Assembly: GCF_937123705.1 (NCBI RefSeq)
Contig: NZ_CAKZKO010000031.1
Coordinates: 1-64,000, forward strand
Source of the DNA: an uncultured Paraglaciecola sp.
GTDB taxonomy: Bacteria > Pseudomonadota > Gammaproteobacteria > Enterobacterales > Alteromonadaceae
Direction of reading: 5' to 3'
Length of the DNA: 64,000 nucleotides
Under the pieces are notes generated by a model, which was not told the origin of the DNA, ran no database searches, and saw only the letters and a list, made by a program, of their open reading frames with translations. Positions 1 through 8,814 of this stretch are shown one piece after another; the first letter of the stretch is position 1; every line of letters starts with the position of its first letter. Made by a program: the position numbers and the translations under genes.

Positions 1-283
1 GCCACCAAAGAAAACAAAGCTTTATCGGCGTAGCCGATGCTCTTGATTTACCCTCGAATGAATGCTCGCCGACTATCACGGTAATTTAGTAGGGCAATTG
101 CCATGGATAGGCAATTGAGCGGTGCGCCGTCTGGAACGGCTCAGCGCGACCTGCTAAATTACCGTGATGGTTGGATGAAGAGCATTGTGTCGAGCAGCCT
201 TTTTTGCCTACTTTTTTTGGCTGTTGAAAAAAAGTAGGTCGCAAAGAAGGGATTCTGTGTGAAACCTGCCACGGAGGGCAGTG
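1..283. repeat. Mosaic intergenic repeat, copy A
   Basis: Non-coding repeat matching the reverse complement of 33046-33327 almost throughout. Shared blocks are GCCACCAAAGAAAACAAAGC at the left end, the TTTACCCTCGAATGAA block, a hairpin made from two CTACTTTTTTT/AAAAAAAGTAG arms near 209-238, and a GAAGGGATTCT block near 246. The middle (77-166) is a stem-loop closed by CACGGTAATTTAG and CTAAATTACCGTG. Its interior differs from the other copy. No coding potential is convincing here; a short open frame on the minus strand merely reads through the repeat. Confidence 0.85.
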
Positions 284-287
284 CCCG

Positions 288-358
288 TTAGGGCATAAAA
301 AGGGCATGCGCTAACGCCTACAGGCACCTCAATAACTGCTCCTGACTTATTCTACCTT
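288..358. repeat. Second module of the mosaic repeat
   Basis: This block matches the reverse complement of 33582-33650, sharing AGGGCATAAAAAG, GCGCT(A/G)ACGC, TACAGGCA and TAACTGCTCCTG. A related piece follows at 370-450, which again has GAAGGGATTCTATGTGAAACC and AGGGCATAAAAA. The whole 1-453 stretch is therefore a pile-up of repeat modules downstream of the minus-strand iorB-like gene. It holds no gene I can support. Confidence 0.75.
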
Positions 359-453
359 CTTAAATCCATGTAAGTCCCATAGAAGGGATTCTATGTGAAA
401 CCTGCCCTAACGGGCACTGCCCGCCAGGGCATAAAAAAAAGCATGCGCTGGCG

Positions 454-2733
454 CTACAGTAAGGCTTTTATCCCTTGAGGAGTAATAGGGATTTCACGGG
501 CTCTAACACCTACGGCGTTAAATATCGCGTTGCCTATAGCGGGGGCCACCGCGATTAAACCTGGCTCACCTAATCCGGTGGGGATTTCGGTGTTTTCTAC
601 AAAACTAATGTCTAGTTCAGGTACATCTGCCATGCGCAGCGGGGTGTAACTATTTAGGTTAGTATCGGCTACTTGGCCGTCTTTGATGGCCGTACCTTCG
701 TGTAACGCAAGGCTTAATCCCCAAAGCATCGCGCCTTCGGTTTGGGCTAATGCCCCATCGGGATGTACTACAGTACCGCAGTCCATTACGCTGGTCAGTT
801 TTAACACTTTTACTGCGCCGGTCGCAGGGTCGACCCTAACGTGTGCCACACAAGCACTCCATGTAGGCATAGTGCGCTCTTGTCCTGCTGCTATGGCTAC
901 CCCTAGTCCTTCATTTTTAGGTAAGGTTTTACCCCATCCCGATTTTATTTTTGTTTGTTGTAATACATGTGCGAGACGTTTTGCACCCCCTACAGAGACA
1001 GAATTATCTCCGGCGTTTTTACCTTTGGCATCTAATAATTGCAGTCGAAAATCTATGGTATCGGTATTTTGTGCATGAGCAACTTCATCCATAAAAGACT
1101 CCACGCCCCATGCAATCCACCCTGGTCCAACAGCTCTTAACCAACCAGGTACAAAGGTTTTTTGAGCCAATGGATTGTTGATAGCGCGTACTCTGTGATG
1201 CCTTAGGCTATACCAATGATCGGCGCCGCTGATTGAAAACGAATCAACCTTGGTTTTCTTGTCTGTGCTATCGGGCATAAAACCCGGTGCCATAGTCAAG
1301 GTTGGCCAGCCCGCGGCCGCAGCATGTTCTATGCCTTGTAAGGCGTTTTTGCTATCCCAGTAGGCGGCAAAATGTTGTACAGAAGGCGAACGAATACAGT
1401 CGAACCGAGAGTCATCTTCGCGGGTAAATACTAGTTTCACTGGTTTACCTACGGCTTTAGCGGTAAGCGCCGCGGGTAGCATGTAATCACCGGCTAAGCG
1501 CCGACCAAAACCGCCACCTAGATAATATTGGTGAATAATCACTTTGTCGTCGGTGAGCCCCACTGATTTTGCCACAACGGGTAAAAATAACGATTGCCAC
1601 TGATTTCCGGTATGTACATGGCAAATGCCGTCTTTGAATTCCACTGCGGCATTAACGGGTTCTAATGCGAAGTGCAGGGCAGAAGCGGTGCGATAGGTGG
1701 AATCAATCGATTTCTTAGCTGTTGCGGCCGCCTTGTCAATGTCGCCAAAGTCCACAAAACGCCCACCGGAAGTTTTATCGGCAACCAGCTTTTCACCTTC
1801 TTTGATAAGATCTTGCTCGCTGACATGGGCTGTGGCACCGGCTTGATACTCCACTTCTATTGCCTGCGCTGCACGTACTGCTCCGTAGTACGTATCTGCT
1901 AGTACCGATACCCAACCTTGTAGTATATCGCTGGGATCTTGGAGTATTTCATAGCCTAAATACCCTTTTACTTTAGTGGCTTTGTTATCATTTACCTTCA
2001 GCACTTTTGAACCATAACGGGTAGGAGGAATAAGCGGGCGGGCGTATACCATGCCTGCTATTTCTACATCTATGCCATATTTTGCGGTGCCCGTGGATTT
2101 GGCCGGTATATCTAGAGCCTTGCTGGGCTTTGACATAAGTTGTCGGGTTTTTGGATCTTTAGGTGTGAACTTCGCCAGCTCTTCTGGGCTAAAGGTTCTA
2201 TCTATTTGGCCTTGATTAATGATGTCGGCAAAGCTAATTGACTTATTACCACATATCACATGACTGTTTTGAGTACTGCAGTCACTGGCTGCTACGCCAA
2301 GCAACGGTGCTGCCGCGTCGATTAAAGCGCTTCTACCAGCGGCACCTGCTTGAGACATAGGCAAGTAAGATTGCCACACAGACCAAGAGCCACCTGTAAC
2401 CATATATCCCCATTTAGGATCTGTATCTACATGTTTTATCGAGACTTTGTTCCAATCAGCACCTAATTCATCGGCGACAATACGGGCTAGGGCGGTACCT
2501 ACATGTTGCCCCATTTCGGCCCGTGAAATATTCACCAAAATGGCGCCTGTTTGATCTATTTCAAACCAAACTGTGGGGTTAAAGCGCTTTTCAGCCAAAG
2601 CAGTAGCTGCAGCTTGCGATGAGTGTGAAGTTAACACAGGTGCAAAGGCCATCACTAAACCTGTACCCACAGTGCCTATTAAAAATTGACGGCGGCCTTG
2701 TTGAATCTTTTCAGTTTTATTAAGGCGAGTCAT
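454..2733 (-). CDS. Xanthine dehydrogenase-family molybdopterin subunit (IorB-like)
   Basis: Large catalytic subunit (759 aa) of a two-subunit molybdenum hydroxylase of the isoquinoline 1-oxidoreductase type. Such enzymes hydroxylate N-heterocycles or oxidise aldehydes using water and pass electrons through the small FeS subunit. A twin-arginine signal is visible at residues 14-18 (RRQFL) followed by a hydrophobic stretch, so export by Tat is likely. The cofactor-binding motif GGGFGRR is present near the middle, as in the xanthine dehydrogenase C-terminal domain. It starts one base after the stop of the FeS subunit gene, with AGGAG inside the end of that gene. The substrate cannot be read from the sequence. 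Confidence 0.9.
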   Translation of the reverse strand: MTRLNKTEKIQQGRRQFLIGTVGTGLVMAFAPVLTSHSSQAAATALAEKRFNPTVWFEIDQTGAILVNISRAEMGQHVGTALARIVADELGADWNKVSIKHVDTDPKWGYMVTGGSWSVWQSYLPMSQAGAAGRSALIDAAAPLLGVAASDCSTQNSHVICGNKSISFADIINQGQIDRTFSPEELAKFTPKDPKTRQLMSKPSKALDIPAKSTGTAKYGIDVEIAGMVYARPLIPPTRYGSKVLKVNDNKATKVKGYLGYEILQDPSDILQGWVSVLADTYYGAVRAAQAIEVEYQAGATAHVSEQDLIKEGEKLVADKTSGGRFVDFGDIDKAAATAKKSIDSTYRTASALHFALEPVNAAVEFKDGICHVHTGNQWQSLFLPVVAKSVGLTDDKVIIHQYYLGGGFGRRLAGDYMLPAALTAKAVGKPVKLVFTREDDSRFDCIRSPSVQHFAAYWDSKNALQGIEHAAAAGWPTLTMAPGFMPDSTDKKTKVDSFSISGADHWYSLRHHRVRAINNPLAQKTFVPGWLRAVGPGWIAWGVESFMDEVAHAQNTDTIDFRLQLLDAKGKNAGDNSVSVGGAKRLAHVLQQTKIKSGWGKTLPKNEGLGVAIAAGQERTMPTWSACVAHVRVDPATGAVKVLKLTSVMDCGTVVHPDGALAQTEGAMLWGLSLALHEGTAIKDGQVADTNLNSYTPLRMADVPELDISFVENTEIPTGLGEPGLIAVAPAIGNAIFNAVGVRAREIPITPQGIKALL

Positions 2734-2734
2734 T

Positions 2735-3253
2735 TTACACTAACTCCTGTTGTGGCGAGGTTTCTAGGATGTTTTCTCGTTGAGGATCGAATATCTCTAC
2801 CACGCTGCTACTAGCTGACGAGACGTCTTTGATGGCATCTTTAATACGTTTATAAGACATGCATCGGCATAGGTTTCCGTTCATGTGATTGACTATTTCT
2901 GCATCTGTAGGATTGGCGTTGTTGGCCAATAATGCCGAGGCTTGCATAATTTGTCCCGATTGACAGTAACCACATTGCGGCACTTGATGGTCAACCCAAG
3001 CTTTTTGTAAAGGGTGTTTGTTCTCAAGGCCTTCTATGGTGGTGATTGCACCGCCATCAAGGGCACTAATCGGTATAGAGCAAGATCTCACAGGACTACC
3101 ATTTAGATGCACGGTACAAGCACCACACATGGCAATGCCGCATCCAAATTTGGTGCCTTTTAAGCCAAATTCATCTCGAATAACCCACAATAAAGGAGTA
3201 TCAACAGGGGCATCCGTACTCATTTTTTTACCGTTTAGTGTAAATGTAATCAT
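2735..3253 (-). CDS. [2Fe-2S] subunit of IorAB-like molybdenum hydroxylase
   Basis: Small electron-transfer subunit, 172 aa. The N-terminal plant-type ferredoxin cluster has its ligands in the CGIAMCGAC segment plus a later cysteine (VRSC). The C-terminal four-helix [2Fe-2S] domain has CGYCQSGQ and LCRC. I place the start at 3253 (MITFTLNG), because family members begin there; a frame open to 3325 adds 24 residues unlike the family. The C-terminus carries about 25 extra residues beyond a typical IorA. It is co-transcribed with the molybdopterin subunit and divergent from the SDR/Rieske pair. Confidence 0.9.
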   Translation of the reverse strand: MITFTLNGKKMSTDAPVDTPLLWVIRDEFGLKGTKFGCGIAMCGACTVHLNGSPVRSCSIPISALDGGAITTIEGLENKHPLQKAWVDHQVPQCGYCQSGQIMQASALLANNANPTDAEIVNHMNGNLCRCMSYKRIKDAIKDVSSASSSVVEIFDPQRENILETSPQQELV

Positions 3254-3476
3254 AGTTATGCTCAGTGATTGACCCAGCAATATGCTTAGCCTTGATGAAT
3301 TAAGAGTGTAGCAATAAAAACTCAATTTAGTAGCTAAGCGTATGAATATCTTAAAATTTACTGTCGGTCAGTTATTGCTATTGATTTCATTAATAAGTAA
3401 ACATGTTGAAAACCTATTTTTTGTTTGTGGTGGGTATTGATAGTCTAGTTACCTACAAAAAGACACGAGTGAACAG

Positions 3477-4244
3477 ATGACCAATCAACATACTTTTAAA
3501 GACAAGATTGTATTAGTAACAGGTGCCGCCGCGGGTATAGGTGAAGCGGCAGCACAGGCTTATGCGGCGCAAGGGGCCAAAGTAGTGCTAGCCGACATAG
3601 ATACTGGCGGCGAACAGGTGGCAGAGGCGCTACGTATCCAAGGTTTTGCTGCGGTTTTTCATGCTTGTGATGTAAGCAATAGTGATTCGGTGCAAGCACT
3701 GTTTGCTTTTATTCAAGGATCCTTTGGTCGCCTCGATATTGCCTTTAACAATGCCGGAATTGATATCGAAACAGAAAAGTTAGCCGAAGGCTCGGAACAA
3801 GTGTTTGATAAAATTATGGATATCAATGTTAAAGGTGTGTGGCTATGTATGCAGCAAGAATTAAAAATGATGCTAAAAACAGCAGGCGGTGCCATTGTTA
3901 ACACCGCTTCTGTTGCCGGTTTAGGTGCGGCTCCTAAAATGAGTATTTACGCCGCAAGCAAACATGCGGTAGTGGGATTAACTAAATCAGCAGCCGTTGA
4001 ATATGCCAAAAAAGGGATCAGAGTCAATGCTGTTTGTCCTGCGGTTATCGATACCGATATGTATAGAAAGCGAGCCCTAGAAGGTGATGAAAACCAAGCG
4101 CGTGCAATTAGCGCCATGCATCCTGTAGGTAGAATAGGGACAGTTGATGAAGTGGTTAGTGCTGTGATGTATTTAAGTTCTGGCGCGGCGGGCTTTACAA
4201 CAGGCGCTACTTTACCTGTTGACGGTGGTTCAACGGCCATCTAA
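3477..4244 (+). CDS. SDR family oxidoreductase
   Basis: Classical short-chain dehydrogenase/reductase, 255 aa. Visible motifs are the NAD(P)-binding TGAAAGIG near residue 17, NNAG near 90, and the catalytic YAASK with a serine upstream (TASVAG). The aspartate ending the second strand (ADID) suggests a preference for NAD. The C-terminal PVDGG motif is typical of the family. It sits about 40 nt upstream of a Rieske oxygenase and may dehydrogenate the hydroxylated product. That pairing is inference; the substrate is unknown. Confidence 0.9.
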   Translation: MTNQHTFKDKIVLVTGAAAGIGEAAAQAYAAQGAKVVLADIDTGGEQVAEALRIQGFAAVFHACDVSNSDSVQALFAFIQGSFGRLDIAFNNAGIDIETEKLAEGSEQVFDKIMDINVKGVWLCMQQELKMMLKTAGGAIVNTASVAGLGAAPKMSIYAASKHAVVGLTKSAAVEYAKKGIRVNAVCPAVIDTDMYRKRALEGDENQARAISAMHPVGRIGTVDEVVSAVMYLSSGAAGFTTGATLPVDGGSTAI

Positions 4245-4282
4245 AAGTATTAGGCTAGGTGTGTATTATTCGGAGACGCAAA

Positions 4283-5437
4283 ATGAAGTCAATTAGCGAT
4301 ATCAATCTAGAAAATGCCAGTTCGCTCAAAGAACTCATGACCGATACACAGGTGATTGAACGTATCTTTGCGCATTTAGATAATAAAACCACTGATATGG
4401 GGCGTGCCACTTGGCGCGAACCCACCGAACATTATGGGTCTGAGCAAAGATTTAAAGAAGAATACAAGTTGCTTGAAAAAACACCGCTAATGCTATGCCC
4501 TTCGGCAGCGATTCCTGAATATGGCTCATACACCACGCGGGATGTGCAAGGAGTGCCACTTGTGGTGGTGAGAGATAAAAATGGTCAAGCTAATGTTTTT
4601 CGTAATGCTTGTCGTCACCGAGGGGTTAAAGTAGCGTCTGGCAGTGGCAGAAAAAAGGCGTTTGTTTGTCCCTATCATGCTTGGACTTATGACGTTGATG
4701 GTACGCTAAAAGTCATTCCTCATGAACATGGGTTTCCTCAGATAAACAAGTGTGACAAAAGCCTAGTGGCGGTTAAAGCCATAGAAACCCAAGGTTTGAT
4801 ATTTGTTTGTTTAGATCAAGACAATTCAATTAGCACTCTGGACAACCTGCCAGAGTTAGTACCACAAGGGTATCGCCTGTACGACCAATCCCAAGCTGAA
4901 CTATCTGCCAACTGGAAAACTATTCTAGAGAGTTTTCTTGAGGGATATCACATCAAGGCCACACACCCAAAATCATTTTTTCCGGTGCAGTACGACAATA
5001 TGAATGTTATTGAACATTTTGGGCCCCACAACCGCGTTTGTTATCCCTATCGCTCTGTTGAGAAACTAAGAGAGCGGCCACAACCTCAGTGGCTGGCAGA
5101 AAATCGATTAACCTATGTGTACCAGTTATTTCCAAATGTCATTGTGTCTACCCATCCAGGTTTTAGAGTTATCACTAGTATTGAGCCTGTGGCGGCAAAT
5201 AAAACTATTCAGTCCAACTATGTGGTGACTAATGTTGATACCCGCTGCGAACAGAAAAAACAGCAATTAGACGCAGCTTTAGCGCTGGCAAATTCTTCTA
5301 TTGATGAAGACAGAGCCATGATTTTTGGCGCCCAAGCAGGTTTAGCAGCAAAGGCGAATCAGTATTTGGAATTTGGTTTGTTCGAAAGTGCCATAGTGCA
5401 TTTTCACTCAACATTGAAGAAAATGCTGGAAGAATAA
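4283..5437 (+). CDS. Rieske aromatic-ring-hydroxylating oxygenase, alpha subunit
   Basis: Terminal oxygenase component, 384 aa. The Rieske [2Fe-2S] motif is complete: CRHRG followed 17 residues on by CPYHAW. The mononuclear iron site is seen in ESFLEGYHIKATH, with the two histidines in the usual H-x4-H arrangement, after an NWK segment typical of the family. I chose ATG 4283 because GGAG lies 7 nt upstream; a GTG at 4259 is in frame but lacks this. No beta subunit, ferredoxin or reductase gene is adjacent, so electron donors must be encoded elsewhere. The substrate is unknown. Confidence 0.88.
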   Translation: MKSISDINLENASSLKELMTDTQVIERIFAHLDNKTTDMGRATWREPTEHYGSEQRFKEEYKLLEKTPLMLCPSAAIPEYGSYTTRDVQGVPLVVVRDKNGQANVFRNACRHRGVKVASGSGRKKAFVCPYHAWTYDVDGTLKVIPHEHGFPQINKCDKSLVAVKAIETQGLIFVCLDQDNSISTLDNLPELVPQGYRLYDQSQAELSANWKTILESFLEGYHIKATHPKSFFPVQYDNMNVIEHFGPHNRVCYPYRSVEKLRERPQPQWLAENRLTYVYQLFPNVIVSTHPGFRVITSIEPVAANKTIQSNYVVTNVDTRCEQKKQQLDAALALANSSIDEDRAMIFGAQAGLAAKANQYLEFGLFESAIVHFHSTLKKMLEE

Positions 5438-5451
5438 GTACTTGCAGTGCC

Positions 5452-5514
5452 TAATTAACCCGAACTCGGGTTAATTACCGCCACAGAATTAAATTAATCA
5501 CAGAATGTGGCGGT
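5452..5514. terminator. Paired hairpins between Rieske gene and yceH
   Basis: Two inverted repeats lie in the gap between convergent genes. TAATTAACCCG (5452-5462) pairs with CGGGTTAATTA (5467-5477), and ACCGCCACA (5477-5485) pairs with TGTGGCGGT (5506-5514). Neither has a long T tract, so bidirectional termination is likely but not certain. Confidence 0.5.
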
Positions 5515-5523
5515 GAAGGGGAT

Positions 5524-6213
5524 TTACTCACTCAATATATCAACCATTTCCTGTAGTTCTGATAGCTGACTGGTTAATTGCGCTACTTGTTGCTCTAGTT
5601 GGGTGATGCGCGCTAAGGCCTGTGGCGAGCTTGTTGCTTCGTCTTGACTATGGGTGGTTGTGGTTGGAGTATCAGATGTTATGGAAGCTAGGTGTACCCC
5701 ATTATCATCACTAAACAAGTGTGCATAGCGAGCGTCGCGTTTGCCCGGCTCTCTGCCAAGTTTTATCACTAATTGTTCATCGTTTAAGTCCAGTAACTTA
5801 TTGAGCGTCGCTTCAACTTCTTCGACATTAGCAAAATCAGCCAAACGGTTGCTGCGAGTTCTGAGTTCTCCTGGGGTTTGCGGGCCGCGCAATAACAATA
5901 CGCAGATAATTGCCAACTGTTGGCGGCTAAATTTTAAATCACTGAACTCGGTATTGCAGAATCTGTGTTTGTATTTTACTACGCGGCTACCTGCGCCCGT
6001 GTATTCGAGGAGCAGCTTCTTGTCTTTTAATTCATCTATGGTGTTTTGCACCTCTATTTCACTCAATTCCATTACTGGTTCTCGGCTGCTTTTTTGATTG
6101 CACCCTAGTGTTAAACTGTTGAGTGATAATGGATATTGTTCGGGCGTGGTGATTTCTTTTTCAAGTAATACCCCAATCAGCCGAGCTTGAATGGGAGTGA
6201 GCTTTGTTAACAT
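5524..6213 (-). CDS. YceH family protein (DUF480)
   Basis: 229 aa. The N-terminal part ([28 protein letters not shown], given here only to residue 31) and a NQKSSREPV segment are hallmark YceH/UPF0502 features, forming tandem winged-helix domains. The C-terminal 30 residues ([20 protein letters not shown]) are a heptad-patterned coiled coil, as in relatives. The molecular function of the family is not established. It ends close to the convergent Rieske gene and lies just downstream of a MarR regulator on the same strand, about 30 nt apart, so co-transcription is possible. Confidence 0.9.
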   Translation of the reverse strand: MLTKLTPIQARLIGVLLEKEITTPEQYPLSLNSLTLGCNQKSSREPVMELSEIEVQNTIDELKDKKLLLEYTGAGSRVVKYKHRFCNTEFSDLKFSRQQLAIICVLLLRGPQTPGELRTRSNRLADFANVEEVEATLNKLLDLNDEQLVIKLGREPGKRDARYAHLFSDDNGVHLASITSDTPTTTTHSQDEATSSPQALARITQLEQQVAQLTSQLSELQEMVDILSE

Positions 6214-6243
6214 TTAATCTGTCCTCAAATGCGACCAGTATAG

Positions 6244-6729
6244 CTATTCTGGTGTTGTGGTTTCTTGCAGTAACCCCACCTCAAGCATGGGTGCGGCATC
6301 TAAATTTTCAGCATCCATCATGTAGGCTATGCGTTGCATGGTTGAAACTAATTGGGTTTGTTCCCAATCTTGAAGTCTTTCAAAACGATCAATAAAATGT
6401 GTTTGTAGTGGTCGAGGGGCATTATTGACTAATGTCTCGCCTTGCTCTGTAAGGTATAAGCCTAGCCTCCGCTTATCTGTTACTGAACGTTCCCTTATCA
6501 CCAAATTACGCGCCTCTAAGCGATCTAAAATACTAGTGACAGTAGCTGAACTAAGATTAATACTTTGAGCTATATCTTTAACCATCCATCCGCCATGTTG
6601 AGATATTTCTTTTAAAACAATAAGTTGTGGGGTAGTTAGGCCACTTTCCTTTGACAGTTTTTTTGAATAGAGCCCGATGGCTCGGGTGACTTTACGTAAT
6701 GAAACAAATAGTTCTTCATATTTGTGCAT
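6244..6729 (-). CDS. MarR family transcriptional regulator
   Basis: 161 aa winged-helix regulator. The recognition region is visible around residues 45-85 (GGWMVKDIAQSINLSSATVTSILDRLE), with the wing RSVTDKRRLGLYLTEQG that is diagnostic of MarR. Such dimers repress nearby genes and respond to small ligands. Its closest neighbours are the degenerate AAA+ gene upstream and yceH downstream, both on the same strand; which of them it controls is unknown. Confidence 0.9.
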   Translation of the reverse strand: MHKYEELFVSLRKVTRAIGLYSKKLSKESGLTTPQLIVLKEISQHGGWMVKDIAQSINLSSATVTSILDRLEARNLVIRERSVTDKRRLGLYLTEQGETLVNNAPRPLQTHFIDRFERLQDWEQTQLVSTMQRIAYMMDAENLDAAPMLEVGLLQETTTPE

Positions 6730-6774
6730 AATTCTAACCTTGATAGCTTTTTAAAATGCGGGGGGTATGTGGCT

Positions 6775-7326
6775 TTATCGAAAAGATACCACATTATCAA
6801 CGGCATACTGGATGATATCCAACTTGGGTTTTTCTGTCATCGACAGAATTGATAGGCCAGAGTATTGGGAAAGGCGTTTGAAAAAATCACTGACGTCTTG
6901 ATTGACGTATTTGTCATGTGCACTTTTAACATCAGTGCGGCTACCAAACAAGGCATCAGCTTCATCGAAGTACAATATCCAATTTTCTGTTTCAGCTTGA
7001 GCAACTAACCGCGATAGGTTTTTTTCGGTTTCTCCAATGTAGTTTTCAACTAACCCTTTGCAGTCTATGAAACATACATGCTGTTTAGTATGTTTAGCCA
7101 GCTGGTTTAGTTGCAAGGCCTTATCGGCGTTATGACTGCCATGAAAAACCAATTTGGTGCTAATGTTTTTAGCTGATTTATCTGTTGCTGCTTTTAATTT
7201 TTCTGGATCATCAGGGTGAATGGCCGCGTCTCGCGTGATAACTGTCGGACTGGATAATAAGTGTATAAACGAACTCGAGCCTTGGTGATACTGACTGAAT
7301 ACTATTTTAAACTCTTTGATGGCCAT
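6775..7326 (-). CDS. Degenerate AAA+ ATPase-like protein without a P-loop
   Basis: 183 aa. The order of elements follows classical AAA ATPases: the expected Walker A position (residues 61-69) reads FHGSHNADK instead of GxxGxGKT; then a pore-loop-like region and the YIGETEKNL block (97-104); Walker B as ILYFDEADALFG (117-128); and the conserved AHDKYVNQDVS helix. The sensor-1 asparagine is replaced (SILSMTE) and the arginine-finger region is eroded. The reading frame is intact, so this looks like a maintained non-hydrolysing pseudo-ATPase or an early decay product. Related active AAA proteins occur with contractile injection systems, but no such genes are nearby. Confidence 0.7.
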   Translation of the reverse strand: MAIKEFKIVFSQYHQGSSSFIHLLSSPTVITRDAAIHPDDPEKLKAATDKSAKNISTKLVFHGSHNADKALQLNQLAKHTKQHVCFIDCKGLVENYIGETEKNLSRLVAQAETENWILYFDEADALFGSRTDVKSAHDKYVNQDVSDFFKRLSQYSGLSILSMTEKPKLDIIQYAVDNVVSFR

Positions 7327-7530
7327 TTTATTTCTCCTAAATATATGATTGTAGCAAAACCAATTAGCCCTAAATTAGATCTAATTTACTATTTACCCCG
7401 AACTCGGGGGAAGGAATGTCGAAAGGTTTAGTATTACAATTATATTTCAAATACTTACTTTTTTATTATGGATTTAGGTATATTTGCCTATCTAAGCAAG
7501 CTAATTTCTGCTATTTTCAAACACAAATAT

Positions 7531-7546
7531 AGACGTCCAGATGTCT
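7531..7546. promoter_or_regulatory. MetJ-like operator upstream of serA
   Basis: AGACGTCC followed directly by AGATGTCT makes two adjacent 8-bp met boxes (consensus AGACGTCT), with two mismatches in sixteen. The site ends 28 nt before the serA start codon, so a bound repressor would overlap the promoter or the start of the transcript. This suggests control by MetJ and S-adenosylmethionine. Confidence 0.65.
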
Positions 7547-7574
7547 CAAATTAAACAGCCAGGTGGAAATTTTA

Positions 7575-8804
7575 ATGAGCAAAGTGTCGTTGCCAAAAGA
7601 AAAAATCAAAATATTACTACTTGAAGGTTTGCATCAAAGTACCTTAGATACCCTCATCGCTAATGGGTATGAAAATATAGAGTACCTAAAAACGTCCCTT
7701 CCAGAAGACGAATTGATAGCCAAAATTAAAGATGTCCATTTTGTGGGGATCCGCTCTAGAACTCAGCTGAATGAAAATGTTATTGCAGCGGCTAGCAAAT
7801 TAGTCGCTGTGGGTTGCTTTTGTATTGGTACCAATCAAGTTGACTTAGTTGCCACTCAAAAACGTGGTATCCCTGTTTTCAATGCACCCTTTTCAAATAC
7901 CCGCTCTGTGGCTGAACTCGCTCTTGCACAAGTTATTTTGTTGCTACGTGGCGTTCCAGAGAGAAATGCTAAGGCACATAAAGGCATTTGGGATAAAAGT
8001 GCTGTTGGCTCCTATGAAGCCAGAGGTAAAACCTTAGGGATAATTGGCTACGGACATATAGGAACCCAATTAAGTATTTTGGCTGAACATCTGGGTATGC
8101 GGGTGCAATTCTTTGATATCGAAGATAAATTGGTTTTGGGAAATTCAACTCAAACTAAGACCCTAAAACAATTATTAAATAGCTCAGATGTGGTAAGTCT
8201 ACATGTGCCTGAAACTGAACAAACTCAAAATATGATAGGCGCTAAACAATTAGCCATGATGAAAGATGGGGCTATTTTGATAAATAACGCTAGAGGTACA
8301 GTGATCGATATTGATGCCCTAGCTAAAGCGTTACAAAGTGGCAAGTTATCAGGAGCGGCGATTGATGTATTTCCTGTAGAGCCTAAGTCGAATGCAGATT
8401 TATTTGAGTCACCTTTGACTAAATTCGACAATGTGATCCTTACTCCTCATGTCGGTGGCAGTACTCAAGAAGCACAACAAAATATTGGTTACGAAGTAGC
8501 AGGAAAATTAGCTAAATATAGTGACAATGGTTCGACATTATCGGCAGTTAATTTTCCTGAAGTGTCTCTACCTGAACATACTGACCGCACACGTTTGTTA
8601 CATATCCATAAAAATGCACCTGGTGTGTTAACCCAAATTAACCAAGCTTTTGCGCAAAAAGGGTTAAATATTGCAGCGCAATACTTACAAACCAATGAAA
8701 ATATTGGTTATGTGGTGATTGATGTTGAAACGGATCATGCAGAAGAAGCATTTGAGCAATTGCAAAAAATAGATGGGACTATTAAAACGAGGATCTTGCA
8801 CTAA
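7575..8804 (+). CDS. serA: D-3-phosphoglycerate dehydrogenase
   Basis: First step of serine synthesis: oxidises 3-phosphoglycerate to 3-phosphohydroxypyruvate with NAD. 409 aa, the E. coli length. The N-terminus MSKVSLPKEKIKILLLEG aligns with E. coli SerA. Start 7575 is chosen because AGGTGG lies 8 nt upstream; an in-frame GTG at 7563 is part of that ribosome binding site. The NAD fold has GIIGYGHIG near 160, followed by the catalytic NNARG and HVGGST segments, and the last 75 residues form an ACT domain for serine feedback. A MetJ-like operator lies just upstream. Confidence 0.97.
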   Translation: MSKVSLPKEKIKILLLEGLHQSTLDTLIANGYENIEYLKTSLPEDELIAKIKDVHFVGIRSRTQLNENVIAAASKLVAVGCFCIGTNQVDLVATQKRGIPVFNAPFSNTRSVAELALAQVILLLRGVPERNAKAHKGIWDKSAVGSYEARGKTLGIIGYGHIGTQLSILAEHLGMRVQFFDIEDKLVLGNSTQTKTLKQLLNSSDVVSLHVPETEQTQNMIGAKQLAMMKDGAILINNARGTVIDIDALAKALQSGKLSGAAIDVFPVEPKSNADLFESPLTKFDNVILTPHVGGSTQEAQQNIGYEVAGKLAKYSDNGSTLSAVNFPEVSLPEHTDRTRLLHIHKNAPGVLTQINQAFAQKGLNIAAQYLQTNENIGYVVIDVETDHAEEAFEQLQKIDGTIKTRILH

Positions 8805-8814
8805 ATAGTGAGCG

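Noticed and set aside
86..307. Open frame of 73 codons on the minus strand
   Set aside because: It lies wholly in the mosaic repeat and encodes low-complexity sequence unlike a protein; the inverted copy at 33046-33327 does not keep the frame.
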